A stretch of 64,000 nucleotides of DNA from Alternaria dauci (lineage: Eukaryota; Ascomycota; Dothideomycetes; Pleosporales; Pleosporaceae), in contig NC_091273.1 of assembly GCF_042100115.1 (NCBI RefSeq), positions 3,906,001-3,970,000 of the forward strand, read 5' to 3'. The notes under the pieces were generated by a model that was given only the letters and a program-made list of their open reading frames with translations, had not been told where the DNA came from and ran no database searches. Of the stretch, positions 33,774-44,155 are shown piece after piece (position 1 is the first letter of the stretch; the number at the start of each line of letters is the position of its first letter). Position numbers and translations under genes: made by a program.

Positions 33774-34187
33774 TTAAGGCTGCTCCATCTCTTCAAATCC
33801 GTATGCAACGTCGGCCCTGATCTCCTTTACATGTTCCTCAACCAAGCTCAAGCTTTCCTCCAAATCCTTCTTGTCCGCCTTCGCCATCTCCAAAGCGCGG
33901 TGTCGCGGCCTGCCACTCACCACGTACACGCCCGCAATATCAGTAATATCGATGTCGTTCACGAGCTTTCGGTACTCCTCCACATCCCCATCCAGCATAT
34001 CTAGCTCCGCTTTGAGGGACGCCACGGCACCGGCACTGTCGGTGGCTAGTATATCGGATTTGGCTTCGTGATGTAGGTGTGCGATTTTAGACCAGCGTGT
34101 TATTATCTTGTCGTAGTGTGAGGGGAGAACCTCCCAAAAGGTGGATGAAAAGAGTGTTACTCGAGGTTTTGCGTGTGGGCTTGACAT
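33774..34187 (-). CDS. small acidic helical protein, orphan
   Basis: An open frame of 137 residues starts at ATG 34187 (MSSPHAKPRVTLFSSTFWE). It is almost wholly helical in character, with heptad-like stretches (AVASLKAELDMLDGDVEEYR and KADKKDLEESLSLVEEHVKE). There are no cysteines, signal peptide or known domain. An upstream extension of the frame exists only through a non-ATG start. Its size and helical composition resemble its neighbours at 32945 and 35059, but I could not align them convincingly, so common origin is unproven. Confidence 0.5.
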   Translation of the reverse strand: MSSPHAKPRVTLFSSTFWEVLPSHYDKIITRWSKIAHLHHEAKSDILATDSAGAVASLKAELDMLDGDVEEYRKLVNDIDITDIAGVYVVSGRPRHRALEMAKADKKDLEESLSLVEEHVKEIRADVAYGFEEMEQP

Positions 34188-35058
34188 GAGGGCGGAATTG
34201 ATTGTTGTTTCTTGCTTCAGGTCGGCGCACACGTTGTTTTGTAGAGATGTGCATCGCTCTATAGAAGTGTGGTTCGACGACACAAAAGAAACTTCACACC
34301 GCGCTCGTGCTTGATAAGGGTTGAGAAGCTAGGGCGTCGGTGAAGAGGACTTGTCTTTGTTCTTATCATATGTCGCAGCACACGTACCAACGCAACCACA
34401 TGATCTGACTCAAAGCCAGCCCTTTCACGCTCCAGAGTCTGGGTGTCACAACTCATATGTGACTTTCAGTGGATGGGGTAATATGCCACAGTCATGTTCC
34501 TCTATGAAACCAGCGCTGGAAATTCGTGTCTGATTCACAATCTTCTGAGAAGTCTGTGCCTGCCCTTGAAAACATGGCAGGACAGGAATATTTCATGTAC
34601 ATCAACGACTCACACAATGCCCTTGCAACAACCAAGACGCTCATAAATAGCACAAGTACGCTGTAGGATGAGAGAAAGGACAGGACAAAGAAGCTAGACA
34701 GAATTGGAGAAAACATGGATAAAGCTGGTAGATTACCGTCGAGAACACTGGATGAATTGACGAGCATCGACAGTAAGTTAACAAGCAAAATGATTCATCC
34801 AATCTCGATGATTCAACAACGCGAATACAACGTTGATTGTACGCCATGTTAGTTACTATATCGCCCACCAACACCTTTGCAGTGCGTGAAACAAGATAGA
34901 TGTGTACCAAAAGGGAAAAATGGAAGCATTTCATTTAAAGGTTTTCAACATCACATACCAAACGCATAAAACTAAGCATGTCTCCATTGCCTCGTGCCAG
35001 GTCTAGTGTATCCCAGCCCACTGAATGAAATTCGTAGCGACGATACCTGGAAACAACC
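34188..35058. other. intergenic with a possible broken small gene
   Basis: A frame from ATG 34574 reads 30 codons to a TAG at 34664-34666 and then stays open, in the same frame, for about 65 more codons rich in Lys/Asp/Glu (DERKDRTKKLDRIGENMDK). This could be a decayed relative of the neighbouring helical orphans. Otherwise nothing is recognised. Confidence 0.3.
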
Positions 35059-35457
35059 ATGCCTCAGAAAGCCCAAACACTTGTGCCATGTGGGGAGTCT
35101 GGTTCGGAATTCGAAGACCTCGTTGACACCATCATTGAGATGAAGGATAAGATCCTAAGCTGCCTTGAGGAACTCAACTTACTTCATAGTCACTGCGTGC
35201 AAGCTACTCCCGGCACAAGAGAAGAACGCGATGCGGAAGCACAGATGTCGAAGATGGTTGCAGATATGGAAAGGCGGTTTCAGCAGATCGATACGCATTA
35301 CGGCTGGGTGCTGACATCAGACCGTGCGCTTGTGGATGAAGTTCTTCGTTCGCGTTACGGGAGGATAATCGATGGCAGGATATGGTTAAAGAATGCTATT
35401 GAGAATCTGAAAGCTGCACGTCTTCTTTTAGTGGATAGTGCTCGGCGGGCTTTCTAA
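35059..35457 (+). CDS. small helical protein, orphan
   Basis: An open frame of 132 residues from ATG 35059 (MPQKAQTLVPCGESGSEFE). Residues about 18-50 and 60-90 form predicted helices (EDLVDTIIEMKDKILSCLEE, AQMSKMVADMERRFQQI) and the C-terminal part is a third amphipathic helix (WLKNAIENLKAARLLL). No signal peptide, membrane segment or known domain. It lies in the same cluster of small helical orphans, on the opposite strand to the other two. Function unknown. Confidence 0.5.
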   Translation: MPQKAQTLVPCGESGSEFEDLVDTIIEMKDKILSCLEELNLLHSHCVQATPGTREERDAEAQMSKMVADMERRFQQIDTHYGWVLTSDRALVDEVLRSRYGRIIDGRIWLKNAIENLKAARLLLVDSARRAF

Positions 35458-35790
35458 ATAAAGAACATATATACTTCTCAGCCATACAATGCAAGCAAGT
35501 ACTATGTTGATAGCTTCCAAATGGCCTTCAAGGTATATTTCCCGGAGCGCTAAGCCGATGGTGGTAACTCGCGAACCCTCAGTGTCGATGGAGGGCCAGG
35601 CAGCACCTGCAGATGCAATGTTCTTGGAAGAACTGTATGTCAAAATGGTGTGTTCAGGACCATGTGTGAAAGACATCAGACCGACCCCCAACGGACCAGA
35701 TGCTACCAAGAAGGAGAAGCAGGATGTACCTCGGTACAAAACGTCATAGTCAACTATGGCAGGATTGTTTTACTTTTCTCGCAAACTCTA
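35458..35790. other. intergenic
   Basis: No supported gene. Overlapping short open frames on both strands lack coding character. Confidence 0.5.
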
Positions 35791-36180
35791 TTACAGTCTA
35801 CATGTCGTGCCACTATAGCACTGCAAGTGTAAGCAGTGTCCTGGTAGCAGATGTATCCCCTGCCACGCATAGTAGTAAATTCGATCGCCCAATTCTCTAG
35901 GTAGATCAAAGATCTTGTTGTAGAACTCTCTCCGTGTGATGATCGGGACTATGGGCTGATCGACGCGAGTGAGTACGGGCATATCGCTCTGTGACGGTAC
36001 TGGTCTTGATTCCAAAGCCGCTCGCGTGTATACGCTAGCGCTTTGGAGGTTTTCGAGGCAGAAATGTCGTGCTGATGTGCGAACGACGTATGTATCGTGC
36101 TGCGGCGCGTCTCGAGGATCTTGGGTGGCTGCCGTGTCTCGTGTTACGACGTGAAGGGCGAAGTTCGCATTATTGCAGAG
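35791..36180 (-). pseudogene. fragment resembling a fungal LPxEL-type domain protein
   Basis: A minus-strand frame of about 130 codons contains REFYNKIFDLPRELGDRIYYY, resembling the opening motif (LPxELRxxIY) of a large group of fungal F-box-like/2EXR-type proteins. The open frame has no good ATG upstream of this motif (only one at about codon 68), and it stops soon after it, where intact relatives continue for 150 or more residues. This looks like a truncated or decayed copy. A spliced gene cannot be excluded. Confidence 0.3.
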
Positions 36181-36183
36181 CAA

Positions 36184-36739
36184 AATTCAGTATCGCAGCC
36201 ACACTTACGCTGATCCGCGCATAAAGCACATGCACAGGAGCGGTCGGGCACAGCTAGGTTGAGTAGACATGGTCGCGCAATCAACATGTCCACCTGCGGT
36301 ACGTTGAGGGGTAGCTACCAAACCACTAATCGACGTCATCTCACTGCTGCCATGATGCGTATCGCGAAAGCTTCATGTCTGTGTATGCAGGCGACGACAC
36401 GTGAGTGCGTCTCGGAAGTAGCGCAGAGAAGATGGGGCTCTCGGTCGCGCTGCTGTTTGGAATAATGTGAATGGTACGGATGGTGATCAACACGTCGTCC
36501 ACGCGCGTTGACCAAGAGTGCGCAATAGGAAGCAGGACGCGGGCATCTTGAGTGCGGCTGGGTGAAAGAATTGGGTTTGGAGACTGGGGTGCCTGTAGCA
36601 CACCAACGCGTCACAGACGCGTATCTAGCTCGAGATGACGTCATCAACGAACCCCTCAGACACTATCACGGAGACCTTCCCATTTCTCTTCCAACCACCT
36701 GCTCAAGTAGATGCAGTATCGTGCTCCTTACGAATCACT
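36184..36739. other. intergenic, promoter side of exchanger gene
   Basis: No supported gene. The exchanger frame is open upstream to an ATG at 36635, so the true start could lie here. Otherwise nothing recognised. Confidence 0.45.
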
Positions 36740-37977
36740 ATGGCAAAAGCTGACGTTGTGGTCTATAATATCGCTGTCTTCATTGCCACCCTCCCTCTGT
36801 TAGAAATTGGGGCAGATAAATGTATTGACCACAGCGCTATCGTCGCTCGTCGCACCCGTATACCTGATACGCTCATTGGGCTTATCACTGCCGGAGGAGA
36901 GTGGGAAGAGGTGGGCCACCAGCTCTTTACAGGGGGCAGCATGCTAATCACATTGCGATTCAGCTTGCCGTCGTTATTGCATCGCTTGCACACAGTCGCG
37001 CGTCCCTGGCCATCGGCAATATTGTTGGGTCTGCTATCTCGAACATTCTGGGGGCTTTCTCCTTGGGGCTCTTATTATACGATAAGAACAAGACCATAGA
37101 GTTCGACCGAAGTTCGCGCATATACTCACTCGTTCTCCTTGTCCTCACGACCTTCGTAATACCAATTACGTACTTCTCTCAGAAGACGACATCGTTAGTC
37201 TGTGGCTCCATCTTGATCGCTTTCTTTGCCATCTACGTTGGCTCTGTAGGATGGCAAATAACCAAGGGGAATCTGACCGCTCCCGAGGACACCGATGATG
37301 ACAGCAGCGACGAGGAGATTGGTGTTGATGAGAGCAGTGATGATGGGAGCACAGTTGCTGCCGCGGAGAGAATCTACGCTAGTGCTGATACAATCAATCA
37401 AGCATCGAACGAATCGGCACCTATTGCCACGAGTGGACAGACAAACCAAGGACACAGCTTAGCAACATCATCGTCATCTAGACAAAGTCGCCCGAAACTT
37501 CACACTCTACGTTATCATCTCTTTTATCTCTCCTTCGGCTTCCTCGCTATCTGCCTCGCCGGATACGTACTATCTCACGCCGCTATTATTATCATCGATG
37601 AACTCGGCATATCAGACGTACTTTTTGGCGTTATAATCCTTGCTTTAGCGACAACACTTCCCGAAAAGCTTATAGCTGTAACGAGCGGGCACCGAGGCCA
37701 TGTGGGAATTCTCGTCGCTAACACGACTGGCAGCAACATCTTCTTGCTTTCGTTGTGCTCTGGGATTGTTATGCTAGACAGCCCCGGGACGTCCCAGCAA
37801 GGCAGCGTGAAGATTGCTGAACTAGGGGTATTGTGGGGTTCAACACTCGCTTTCACTGCAACGATCTGGTTTGGCGGACGATTCTGTCGAGGTATTGGCC
37901 TCGGAATGTTGATCGCGTATATTGCCTTCATAGTGCTAGAGTTTACGTTGATACATGACGTAACAAACGGCGATTAG
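36740..37977 (+). CDS. Na+/Ca2+ exchanger family membrane protein
   Basis: Exons 36740-36910 and 36964-37977 give 394 residues; the 53-nt intron has a GCTAAT branch site. The protein has about ten membrane segments in two halves, separated by an acidic Ser/Asp/Glu-rich loop near residues 155-225. The alpha repeats are visible: first half LITAGGEWEELAVVIASLAH then GNIVGSAISNILGAF, second half ALATTLPEKLIAVTSGHRGH then VANTTGSNIFLL. The splice rebuilds the first repeat (GEWEE joined to LAVV), which supports it. It should exchange Ca2+ or another cation for Na+/H+ across the plasma or an internal membrane. The first repeat is diverged from the common GTSxPE form. An in-frame ATG at 36635 would add 35 residues. 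Confidence 0.85.
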
Positions 37978-38397
37978 TTAGGTCTGCATATACGCAATCT
38001 GGGATTCAATTGAAGCCATCCGAAACTAGTATCCGTGGTTTCCCAGTATCCTGTTCTTAGTCTCGGTCTTGATCAAGCGGATCGGTACTGGGCTCATCTG
38101 TACTTTGCTTTTTATTGTGCACTTTTGCTGGGTCATTTGCAGCGAGCTTGCATCATACGTTGCAACCCCGTAGCACTCACCGTACACGGCTTTGTGTACA
38201 CTACTCGTCGACTCCATACCAGACAATTGGATGTTAGCGACCTTGTTTTACTGAGCCAACTTTGGATAACTGTAAGCCCAGGACACCTCACAAGTCATGT
38301 GGTCTATCCACTGACTAGGTAATCAGTCCACTACTCCATGTATATACCCCCCGCATCTGGGACAGCTTTATAGACACACAGACATATACAATACAAT
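37978..38397. other. intergenic between convergent genes
   Basis: No gene supported. An open frame at 38035-38322 is in AT-rich sequence without homology. Confidence 0.5.
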
Positions 38398-38730
38398 CTA
38401 CATCACCTCTATACTACTAGCCCCCACCAGCTTACAATAACTGAGTGAGAGTGTGATATTAATTGATTGGTCTTGTTCTTCGAAACTGACAGCCAGCTTA
38501 TTCAAAACGGGTCTGAAAACCCCTCCCCAATTACCCTCTTTTCCTTCATCCATCCTGTACCTCAATAAGTTCCCATACAAACTTGTTAGCCGAAATATTG
38601 TACTGGAGCCCATAGGAATGGTCTGCGGAACGCAGTTAGGTCCACCCGGATCGGCGCAGCCATTGCGGGTTTCTTGGCTGACCCGATGGCCGCACTCGAA
38701 GATCGTCGTGGTAATGGTTGTTGTGCACAT
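38398..38730 (-). CDS. small cysteine-containing protein with CGH motif, unknown
   Basis: An open frame of 110 residues from ATG 38730. It begins MCTTTITTTIFECGHRVSQE, followed by GCADPGGPNC. The pattern of an N-terminal Met-Cys, a Thr-rich stretch and a Cys-Gly-His motif recalls a widespread group of short fungal proteins of unknown role that probably bind zinc. There is no signal peptide. The second half (from about residue 40) is ordinary in composition and may reflect read-through of an intron. Function is not known. Confidence 0.5.
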   Translation of the reverse strand: MCTTTITTTIFECGHRVSQETRNGCADPGGPNCVPQTIPMGSSTIFRLTSLYGNLLRYRMDEGKEGNWGGVFRPVLNKLAVSFEEQDQSINITLSLSYCKLVGASSIEVM

Positions 38731-39175
38731 ACTAAAGATGGAAGCTATCTGAGAATAGTCGTGCGAAGCGAGTACAGGGTGACTTACTTGGAGTTCTTTG
38801 TGTGTTGGTAACGTGTGATGGTAAAGGAACAGTTTGCTGCAGCTAAGTCTGGCAGGTTGCTCTTTAAATGCCGATTTCGGGTCGCGTTCTGCGTCTGGAT
38901 CTTAAAACCTTGGGTATTTGATACCCTAGTATTGATTCAGATAATTTCGATCGAAGAAGAAACAACGGTCAGTACCTTCGTTTCGAAAGGTAGAGGTGCA
39001 GCTGGATGGTGGAAATAGCAGCCGGGTAGTACATGGAAAAACCTTTCCAGATCCTCCCAAACGCTATTCAGATCCCCCTCAAAAGATTAGATAAGATAAA
39101 GGTATAATTGACGTTTTATTTGCAAAGCAGGGAGCAGATCCTGCTTAGCTTCTCTAGTTCACCTTGCTGGAGAAG
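38731..39175. other. intergenic between divergent genes
   Basis: No supported gene. The stretch lies upstream of the CGH protein and of the broken J-domain gene. It is mildly AT-rich. Confidence 0.5.
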
Positions 39176-40158
39176 ATGATCCAATTGATAACAGATATCC
39201 CAAGGCAGGTTAAACAAGAGGTGACCGGTGATACCCCTTTTAATCCCCTGGGCGTGGTAAGAACACTAGCTCGTTGTTGTTTGATTACTGTAAACACTAA
39301 CAAACCGATTACAGATCACACTTTGCCACTGCGACCGATGGGTACCCGTGGGAGGGGAGGATGATCTTTGGGAGAATACCAGTACGTGAAGTACGTGAGG
39401 CATTCGGTACTGTACAAACGGTAAGCTGACTGTGCATAGCAAACGTAGTTGAGTTTCATTTGCGAGAGCAACAGTGCAGAGGAGGTACCACCCTTGATAA
39501 AGTTGCCCTGGCAGTTACGGCGAACGCAGTGAAGAAAGATCAACTCAAGGGGTGGCGTAACGCAGTCCGGTTGGCAACTCACCCAGACCAGGCGCCGTTT
39601 GTGGTTTGAGGATTGGATGAAGCAAAAAGGGCACAAGATCGCTGGCGACGTCAAGTGGTGAACGAGAGATCAGTAGACGCTTCATCGAGAAGGCAAAGTC
39701 AAATGGCGGGACCTCGGCCCAGGCCTGAACCAAACCGGTACGTTGTGTTTCGGTATGACTATAATTGCAGACTCATCGCAATAATCCTGAATGCATTCTC
39801 TTTTTTCTTGGAAGAAGTGCTTATGCATGAGATGATAGACGCTCGAGAAGCTTTTCGAGATTACACCGAAAAGATCAAAGGTCTCAGAGACGTGCCTTCG
39901 TCCGGCGGACACCTCTTGTTCTTCAATTGGACAACGTACCGTTGGAAGAGCGCGACAAATCTTGCTCGTAAAGGTGACGACCTTGGGGCAAAGTTGCGCC
40001 AGACAACAATGCTGATACGGAAGCTCTCGTTGGAAGCGGGGTGTGAGTCGATTCTCCAACGGAGACTGGCAGTTAATGTGTTCATAGATTGCAAGTTCCT
40101 GAGCGACTCAGAACTACTTAAGATTGACAGCAAAGGTCACAATGTTGCGGTATCGTGA
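39176..40158 (+). pseudogene. J-domain (DnaJ-like) gene broken by an in-frame stop
   Basis: Exons 39176-39256, 39315-39381 and 39440-39609 join in phase with GT..AG introns and encode 105 residues ending at a TGA (39607-39609). The end contains DQLKGWRNAVRLATHPDQAP, with the HPD motif of J-domains. Directly after the TGA the same frame continues as DEAKRAQDRWRRQVVNERS and on to 40158. DEAKRAQ..W matches helix III of a J-domain, so the stop splits one domain. The consistent frame on both sides argues for a recent nonsense mutation or a sequencing error rather than chance. If functional, it would be an Hsp40-type co-chaperone; the downstream 150 residues are unknown. A very small intron spanning the stop is unlikely. 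Confidence 0.45.
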
Positions 40159-41893
40159 CAGAGAACGATGCGATTCAGTTTGTAAACTCAAACGACGAAC
40201 ACAGCTGCAGAAGGTGGTGAGATGGCGGTACGGATATATTGCGTGATCGTGATTGAGGACTCTGATCGTGCCACAAGGCAGCGACATGAAAGAAAGTTTC
40301 TGAAATCATACTGTTTAGTGTGACTTGATACAATGGACGGTCCATCTCTGAGTGCATGTATCGTCGTATGGGATAGCTCCAGGTTGGGCTCAGCGAAGAC
40401 GTCTTGGGCCGTTGCTAGCTCTAGTGCACAGAGGAAACCTACTGCCTCCTGCCCCGTTGCTTCAGTCACAGAATTCCCGGGATCATGCTAGTGCCTTATC
40501 ATGATCTCAATCAGGAGGACTCGTAGCTCATGCAAGCTAGCGAGTGCACGACGACTATTCTTCCGATCGTCATAATCCTCCTGACGCATCGCGCCTTTCT
40601 GAGCAGTGTAACGCTCCATCAGAGTCTTTGACGTCGTCGATATGTGCAGCTAATGGAGCATGTTCCAACAATCTGGGGCGGTAACCGCACAAGAGCTGAA
40701 TATTCCTGTGATTCCTCATAAATTGAAAAGAATGCGTGTGTACAAGAGATTCAACGCTTCAGAGCAGCTACTCATTCAGGTCTGCAGTGATTGCGCAGTT
40801 TAAAAGGCTGCTACTTGCGTCAGACGGCATGTGAGGAGTAGCGAAATGAGGTTAGTGTTGGTATAAAATGCATAACGAACAAACAGCGATGGGCCGTCAG
40901 TCCATAAGCCGAAATATGCATATTGCCATGTCAAGCTGTTGCTATGAAAGCATCCGCAGCGCCAATGGCCCAGCTTTTTCGGCGCCCCTCCAAGTGGGTT
41001 GCTGGCTGTGGAGGAAGTGCAACAAATGCTGCGGCTCAGCGAAAACCCATTCCCATAGTACGCGTCGTACATCAGCCGACACTTTCCGGATAGCATACAC
41101 TGCTTCTGATCGAGATTCGAGAGGTGAGCTTCCCGGCAGTACACGTCTCGGCCTCGGTTCGCTGTTTTGGTTCGGTGCGATTGTGATGACCGGGCCGGGC
41201 TTCGTGTGTTGCAGCTATCGGAGGAAGGCGCGCATGCTTGCCTGTACGATGGAGGCGAAGAGGATTTCGAAACACATCAGAGTATTTCCAGAGAGCACTG
41301 AGCTAACGCGAAAGGTATCTTGGGAGCTTGGTGTAGTCGTAGAGGCCTACTTTGACACGTCGAGCCTTCTACTCTGGGTCTGGCAGTAGATTGCAGCACG
41401 GCAATGCAAAGCGCGAAGACCGACGGTCGGCGCTTCTGTTCGCGCCTGCGGCGGGTGACATGGTGTAATAATAGATGACCGCGGTGGCGCGGATTGAGAG
41501 GAGTACAGTACACGCCTAGCTGGTGCAGAAGATTCCCGAGAGGTCCGGGGTGGGGAGTCTGGGGTAATCGGAAGTCGCGTTCCGCCGATTGCGGGCTAGC
41601 CTTTTGGCGCCGTGTTGCGTCGCGTCTTGGACATGTTCTCAGCCCTCTTCGCTGACTTGGGCTCAACGTCATCAGCGTCGCTCATCTAATGCTGTGCCAT
41701 AATCCTTGTTTCTGAATTATTTCATCATCTGCATTCTCAGATTGGTCAATGCTAGAACTCTGACTCTTGGTTGTTCAGATGTCAGCACGCGACATACCCC
41801 GCCTGCCTCCTACCTCACATTATGCGACGCCAAAGCCACCTTTCTGAACAAGCATCATTTGTGCCTCAGCCATCTCTTTTCACCTTGAGTCTC
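40159..41893. other. long gene-poor stretch next to a transposable element
   Basis: About 1.7 kb without a gene I can support. Open frames at 40868-41389 (plus) and 40800-41144 and 41277-41672 (minus) overlap each other and have no family resemblance. The sequence borders the inverted-repeat element at 41894 and may contain decayed genes. Confidence 0.45.
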
Positions 41894-41932
41894 ACCGGCA
41901 CCGGGGTGACAAGAAAAAAGCGCCACGCTAGC
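41894..41932 (+). repeat. left terminal inverted repeat (39 bp)
   Basis: Identical to the reverse complement of 42563-42601 over all 39 bases, including a run of six A. Confidence 0.95.
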
Positions 41933-42562
41933 CAAAGTATAGGCCTTAACTCAAGGCACAGGCTATAATCGTTATATCTACGCCTAATCCTAGCGTCAGC
42001 TTTATAATATAAATAGTATTACTTAGCTTAAGAAACAGCTATAATATAAATAGTATAAGGTATTTATTAAGATAATATAAAAGCGTATTAATAAGATACC
42101 TAATTAGGTATTATAAGTATAGCATTTCCTATATATCTAGGTAAAAAGTAACGTTTAGTAACTATAACTATAAGATTTAAGTCTATATAGCTCCTATAGT
42201 ATAAATATAAAGCTTTAATAATAAGATAGAATAATTATATACCTCTATAATACTAAAATTACTTATTTCCTATATATTTCCTATATAAGATGTAACGTGT
42301 AGGACACAGCTTAGCTAGAAGGGCACTAAGGTCCTAACATAATTGCTTCTCTTATTATTACTATAGATAGGGAACTTACTCTTAACCTACACTTCGCGCG
42401 TAGAAAGACTAGTAAGAATTATTATTATTACTTTCCCTAGTATACTATTAGAATATAGAGCTATCCCTAACTATTCTCTTGTAGTGTGAAGCAAATACTA
42501 TTGCCTACAACTACCCCTCACATAAGATCAGTAATCTAGGCATACCTCGGCTATGCGGACTC

Positions 42563-42601
42563 GCTAGCGTGGCGCTTTTTTCTTGTCACCCCGGTGCCGG
42601 T
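42563..42601 (-). repeat. right terminal inverted repeat (39 bp)
   Basis: Reverse complement of 41894-41932; identity ends inward at the GCTAGC palindrome. Confidence 0.95.
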
Positions 42602-42928
42602 AATCCTCGGACGTGGATCGTACGGAAACAGCATGATCTCGGCCCTCAAGTATCATATAATCAGCGGCAAGATTGGGATGCCCAGCACTCTCACTTTGTC
42701 AAACAGGTCGTCCTACCAGATAGAGTACAAATTTCGGACGAATAATGATCGTTGAGCCCAGGTGGGCACCCGAGATTTGGTACAGTGACAGGAAACACAT
42801 CAGTATCCCTGAATTTCGTACATCGCCATCCTTCCTCACGACCGACTTAGAACGCGTCTGTCACAACCAAACATAGCCCATACTTCCCAACACTTTCGAT
42901 TGGTCCACGACAATTCCTGTCTAGACTC
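42602..42928. other. intergenic flank of the inverted-repeat element
   Basis: No gene or repeat recognised. Confidence 0.5.
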
Positions 42929-43310
42929 ATGGCGGAGACATGGTTTCAGGATCTGGCCAAGCAGAAACGCCAAGTTGCCGCCTATGGCAGGCATAGCCTC
43001 AGAGACTCATGCTCAAACAGAAAAAGAAAGGCAACTCGTGGCGAGCAGGCATCGTCGAGGCTGTGAGTCGAAACAACACTGACTCGCTCGCTTGTGTGAG
43101 CTTCTGTCGTCTCAACCCAGACAAGGGATCTGCAGCTGGCGCAGTTACTTGGCTGTCCGCGCCACGTGTATTCCCAAGACCTCAGACGGTGAGATGCGAA
43201 ACATGTGTCAAGGCGAAATGCAGAGCCAATCGCAAATACGTCTGGAGATGCAAGGGAAGCCATACAGATCCTGGAACAGGCAAGTGATCTTCGCAGCACG
43301 ACGCAACTAA
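42929..43310 (+). CDS. possible small two-exon gene, unknown
   Basis: Exons 42929-43062 and 43121-43310 join in frame around a well-formed 58-nt intron (GTGAGT donor, CTGAC branch site, CCCAG acceptor) and give 107 residues starting MAETWFQDLAKQKRQVAAYG. The product is basic and has scattered cysteines but no known domain. Support is only the splice signals and a good start codon. Further open frames downstream (for example 43550-43696, ending FLATLIPV) could belong to the same or a decayed gene. Confidence 0.3.
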
Positions 43311-44155
43311 GCCAGACCACAATCATAGCAGACGACACCTCTCCTCCAGTAAAAAGAAGGCTTTTTAGAAGCGAATTCTGGATTCCGTACTATCGCTATG
43401 GCGACAGGGGTCGTTTCTCCGATCGGACTTATGCATGTGTTGCTGTAAGTCAGTTTCGGGTACGGCGGAATCGAGACTTCCAACTTCATCGCGGGTGCTG
43501 CGCTCTCAGTCACCTTGCTTGGCCGTTGCTAAGTAAAGAAACGCAATGCTTGACGATGCTGCTAGGCCACCGATACTGATCAGCGCAATCGGTCAATTGG
43601 GAGCCCAAGGAGGCGGGGAATTTCTTGGTCTAGGCTGGCTCATCGAATGTCCTACACTGGTATCCGATTTTCTAGCCACACTTATCCCAGTCTAAGACGA
43701 ACACCATCATTTCAGATACGATGAGCGCAACGGATAGAGTAAGTCTGCTGCGGTACCGCAACATAGTAGGATCTAGTAAGAATGATTTTCTCGCCTGGGT
43801 GATGTCTCTTGATTCTCGTAATAAACTTTGCGTTACTTTGTTCGTACAAACATGCTCCAGCTATCGAGATTCAACTGAGAGCTGTGACTAGTAAGAGAGT
43901 TGTCCAAGTTCATATTGCCAGGCTATAGTCAGTGCACATGAATAAGGTACTATAGTTACGAGAAGAGAAAACTGTTTAATTGAGAGGGGTATGCGCAGCT
44001 ATATATTCAAAAAATCCAGACATAACAGCAAGGCACTGAGGATTCACATAAGAACGAGCGAAGCTTATGGGAAAAATGCTCAAATCGACAAATCATTTCG
44101 CCATCACGCCGAAGTGCATTTGTACTTGCCGAGATCACTCATCAGCGTGACCAAG
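43311..44155. other. intergenic
   Basis: No firm gene. A plus-strand frame at about 43552-43696 reads NAMLDDAARPPILISAIGQL and onward to a TAA at 43694-43696, and a segment before it reads GGIETSNFIAGAALSVTLLG; these may be decayed exons. The rest is AT-rich. Confidence 0.35.

Larger units (their letters stand above)
41894..42601. mobile_element. 708-bp non-autonomous inverted-repeat element, RIP-like core
   Basis: Perfect 39-bp terminal inverted repeats lie at 41894-41932 and 42563-42601, each beginning ACCGGCACCGGGGTGACAAG when read inward. The roughly 630 bp between them are strikingly AT-rich with many TA steps (for example ctataatataaatagtat repeated at about 42002 and 42040), the pattern left by repeat-induced point mutation. 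No transposase frame survives. No convincing target-site duplication flanks it: the left flank is gtctc and the right flank aatcc. It is either a MITE of a DNA transposon or the RIP-degraded remains of a longer one; superfamily unassigned. GC-rich, identical ends beside a ruined core suggest the ends are protected or recently copied. Confidence 0.85.

Noticed and set aside
40868..41389. 173-codon plus-strand open frame with a hydrophobic stretch
   Set aside because: Overlaps other open frames on both strands, no signal peptide at the start, no family; also partly readable on the minus strand, so coding strand is unclear.
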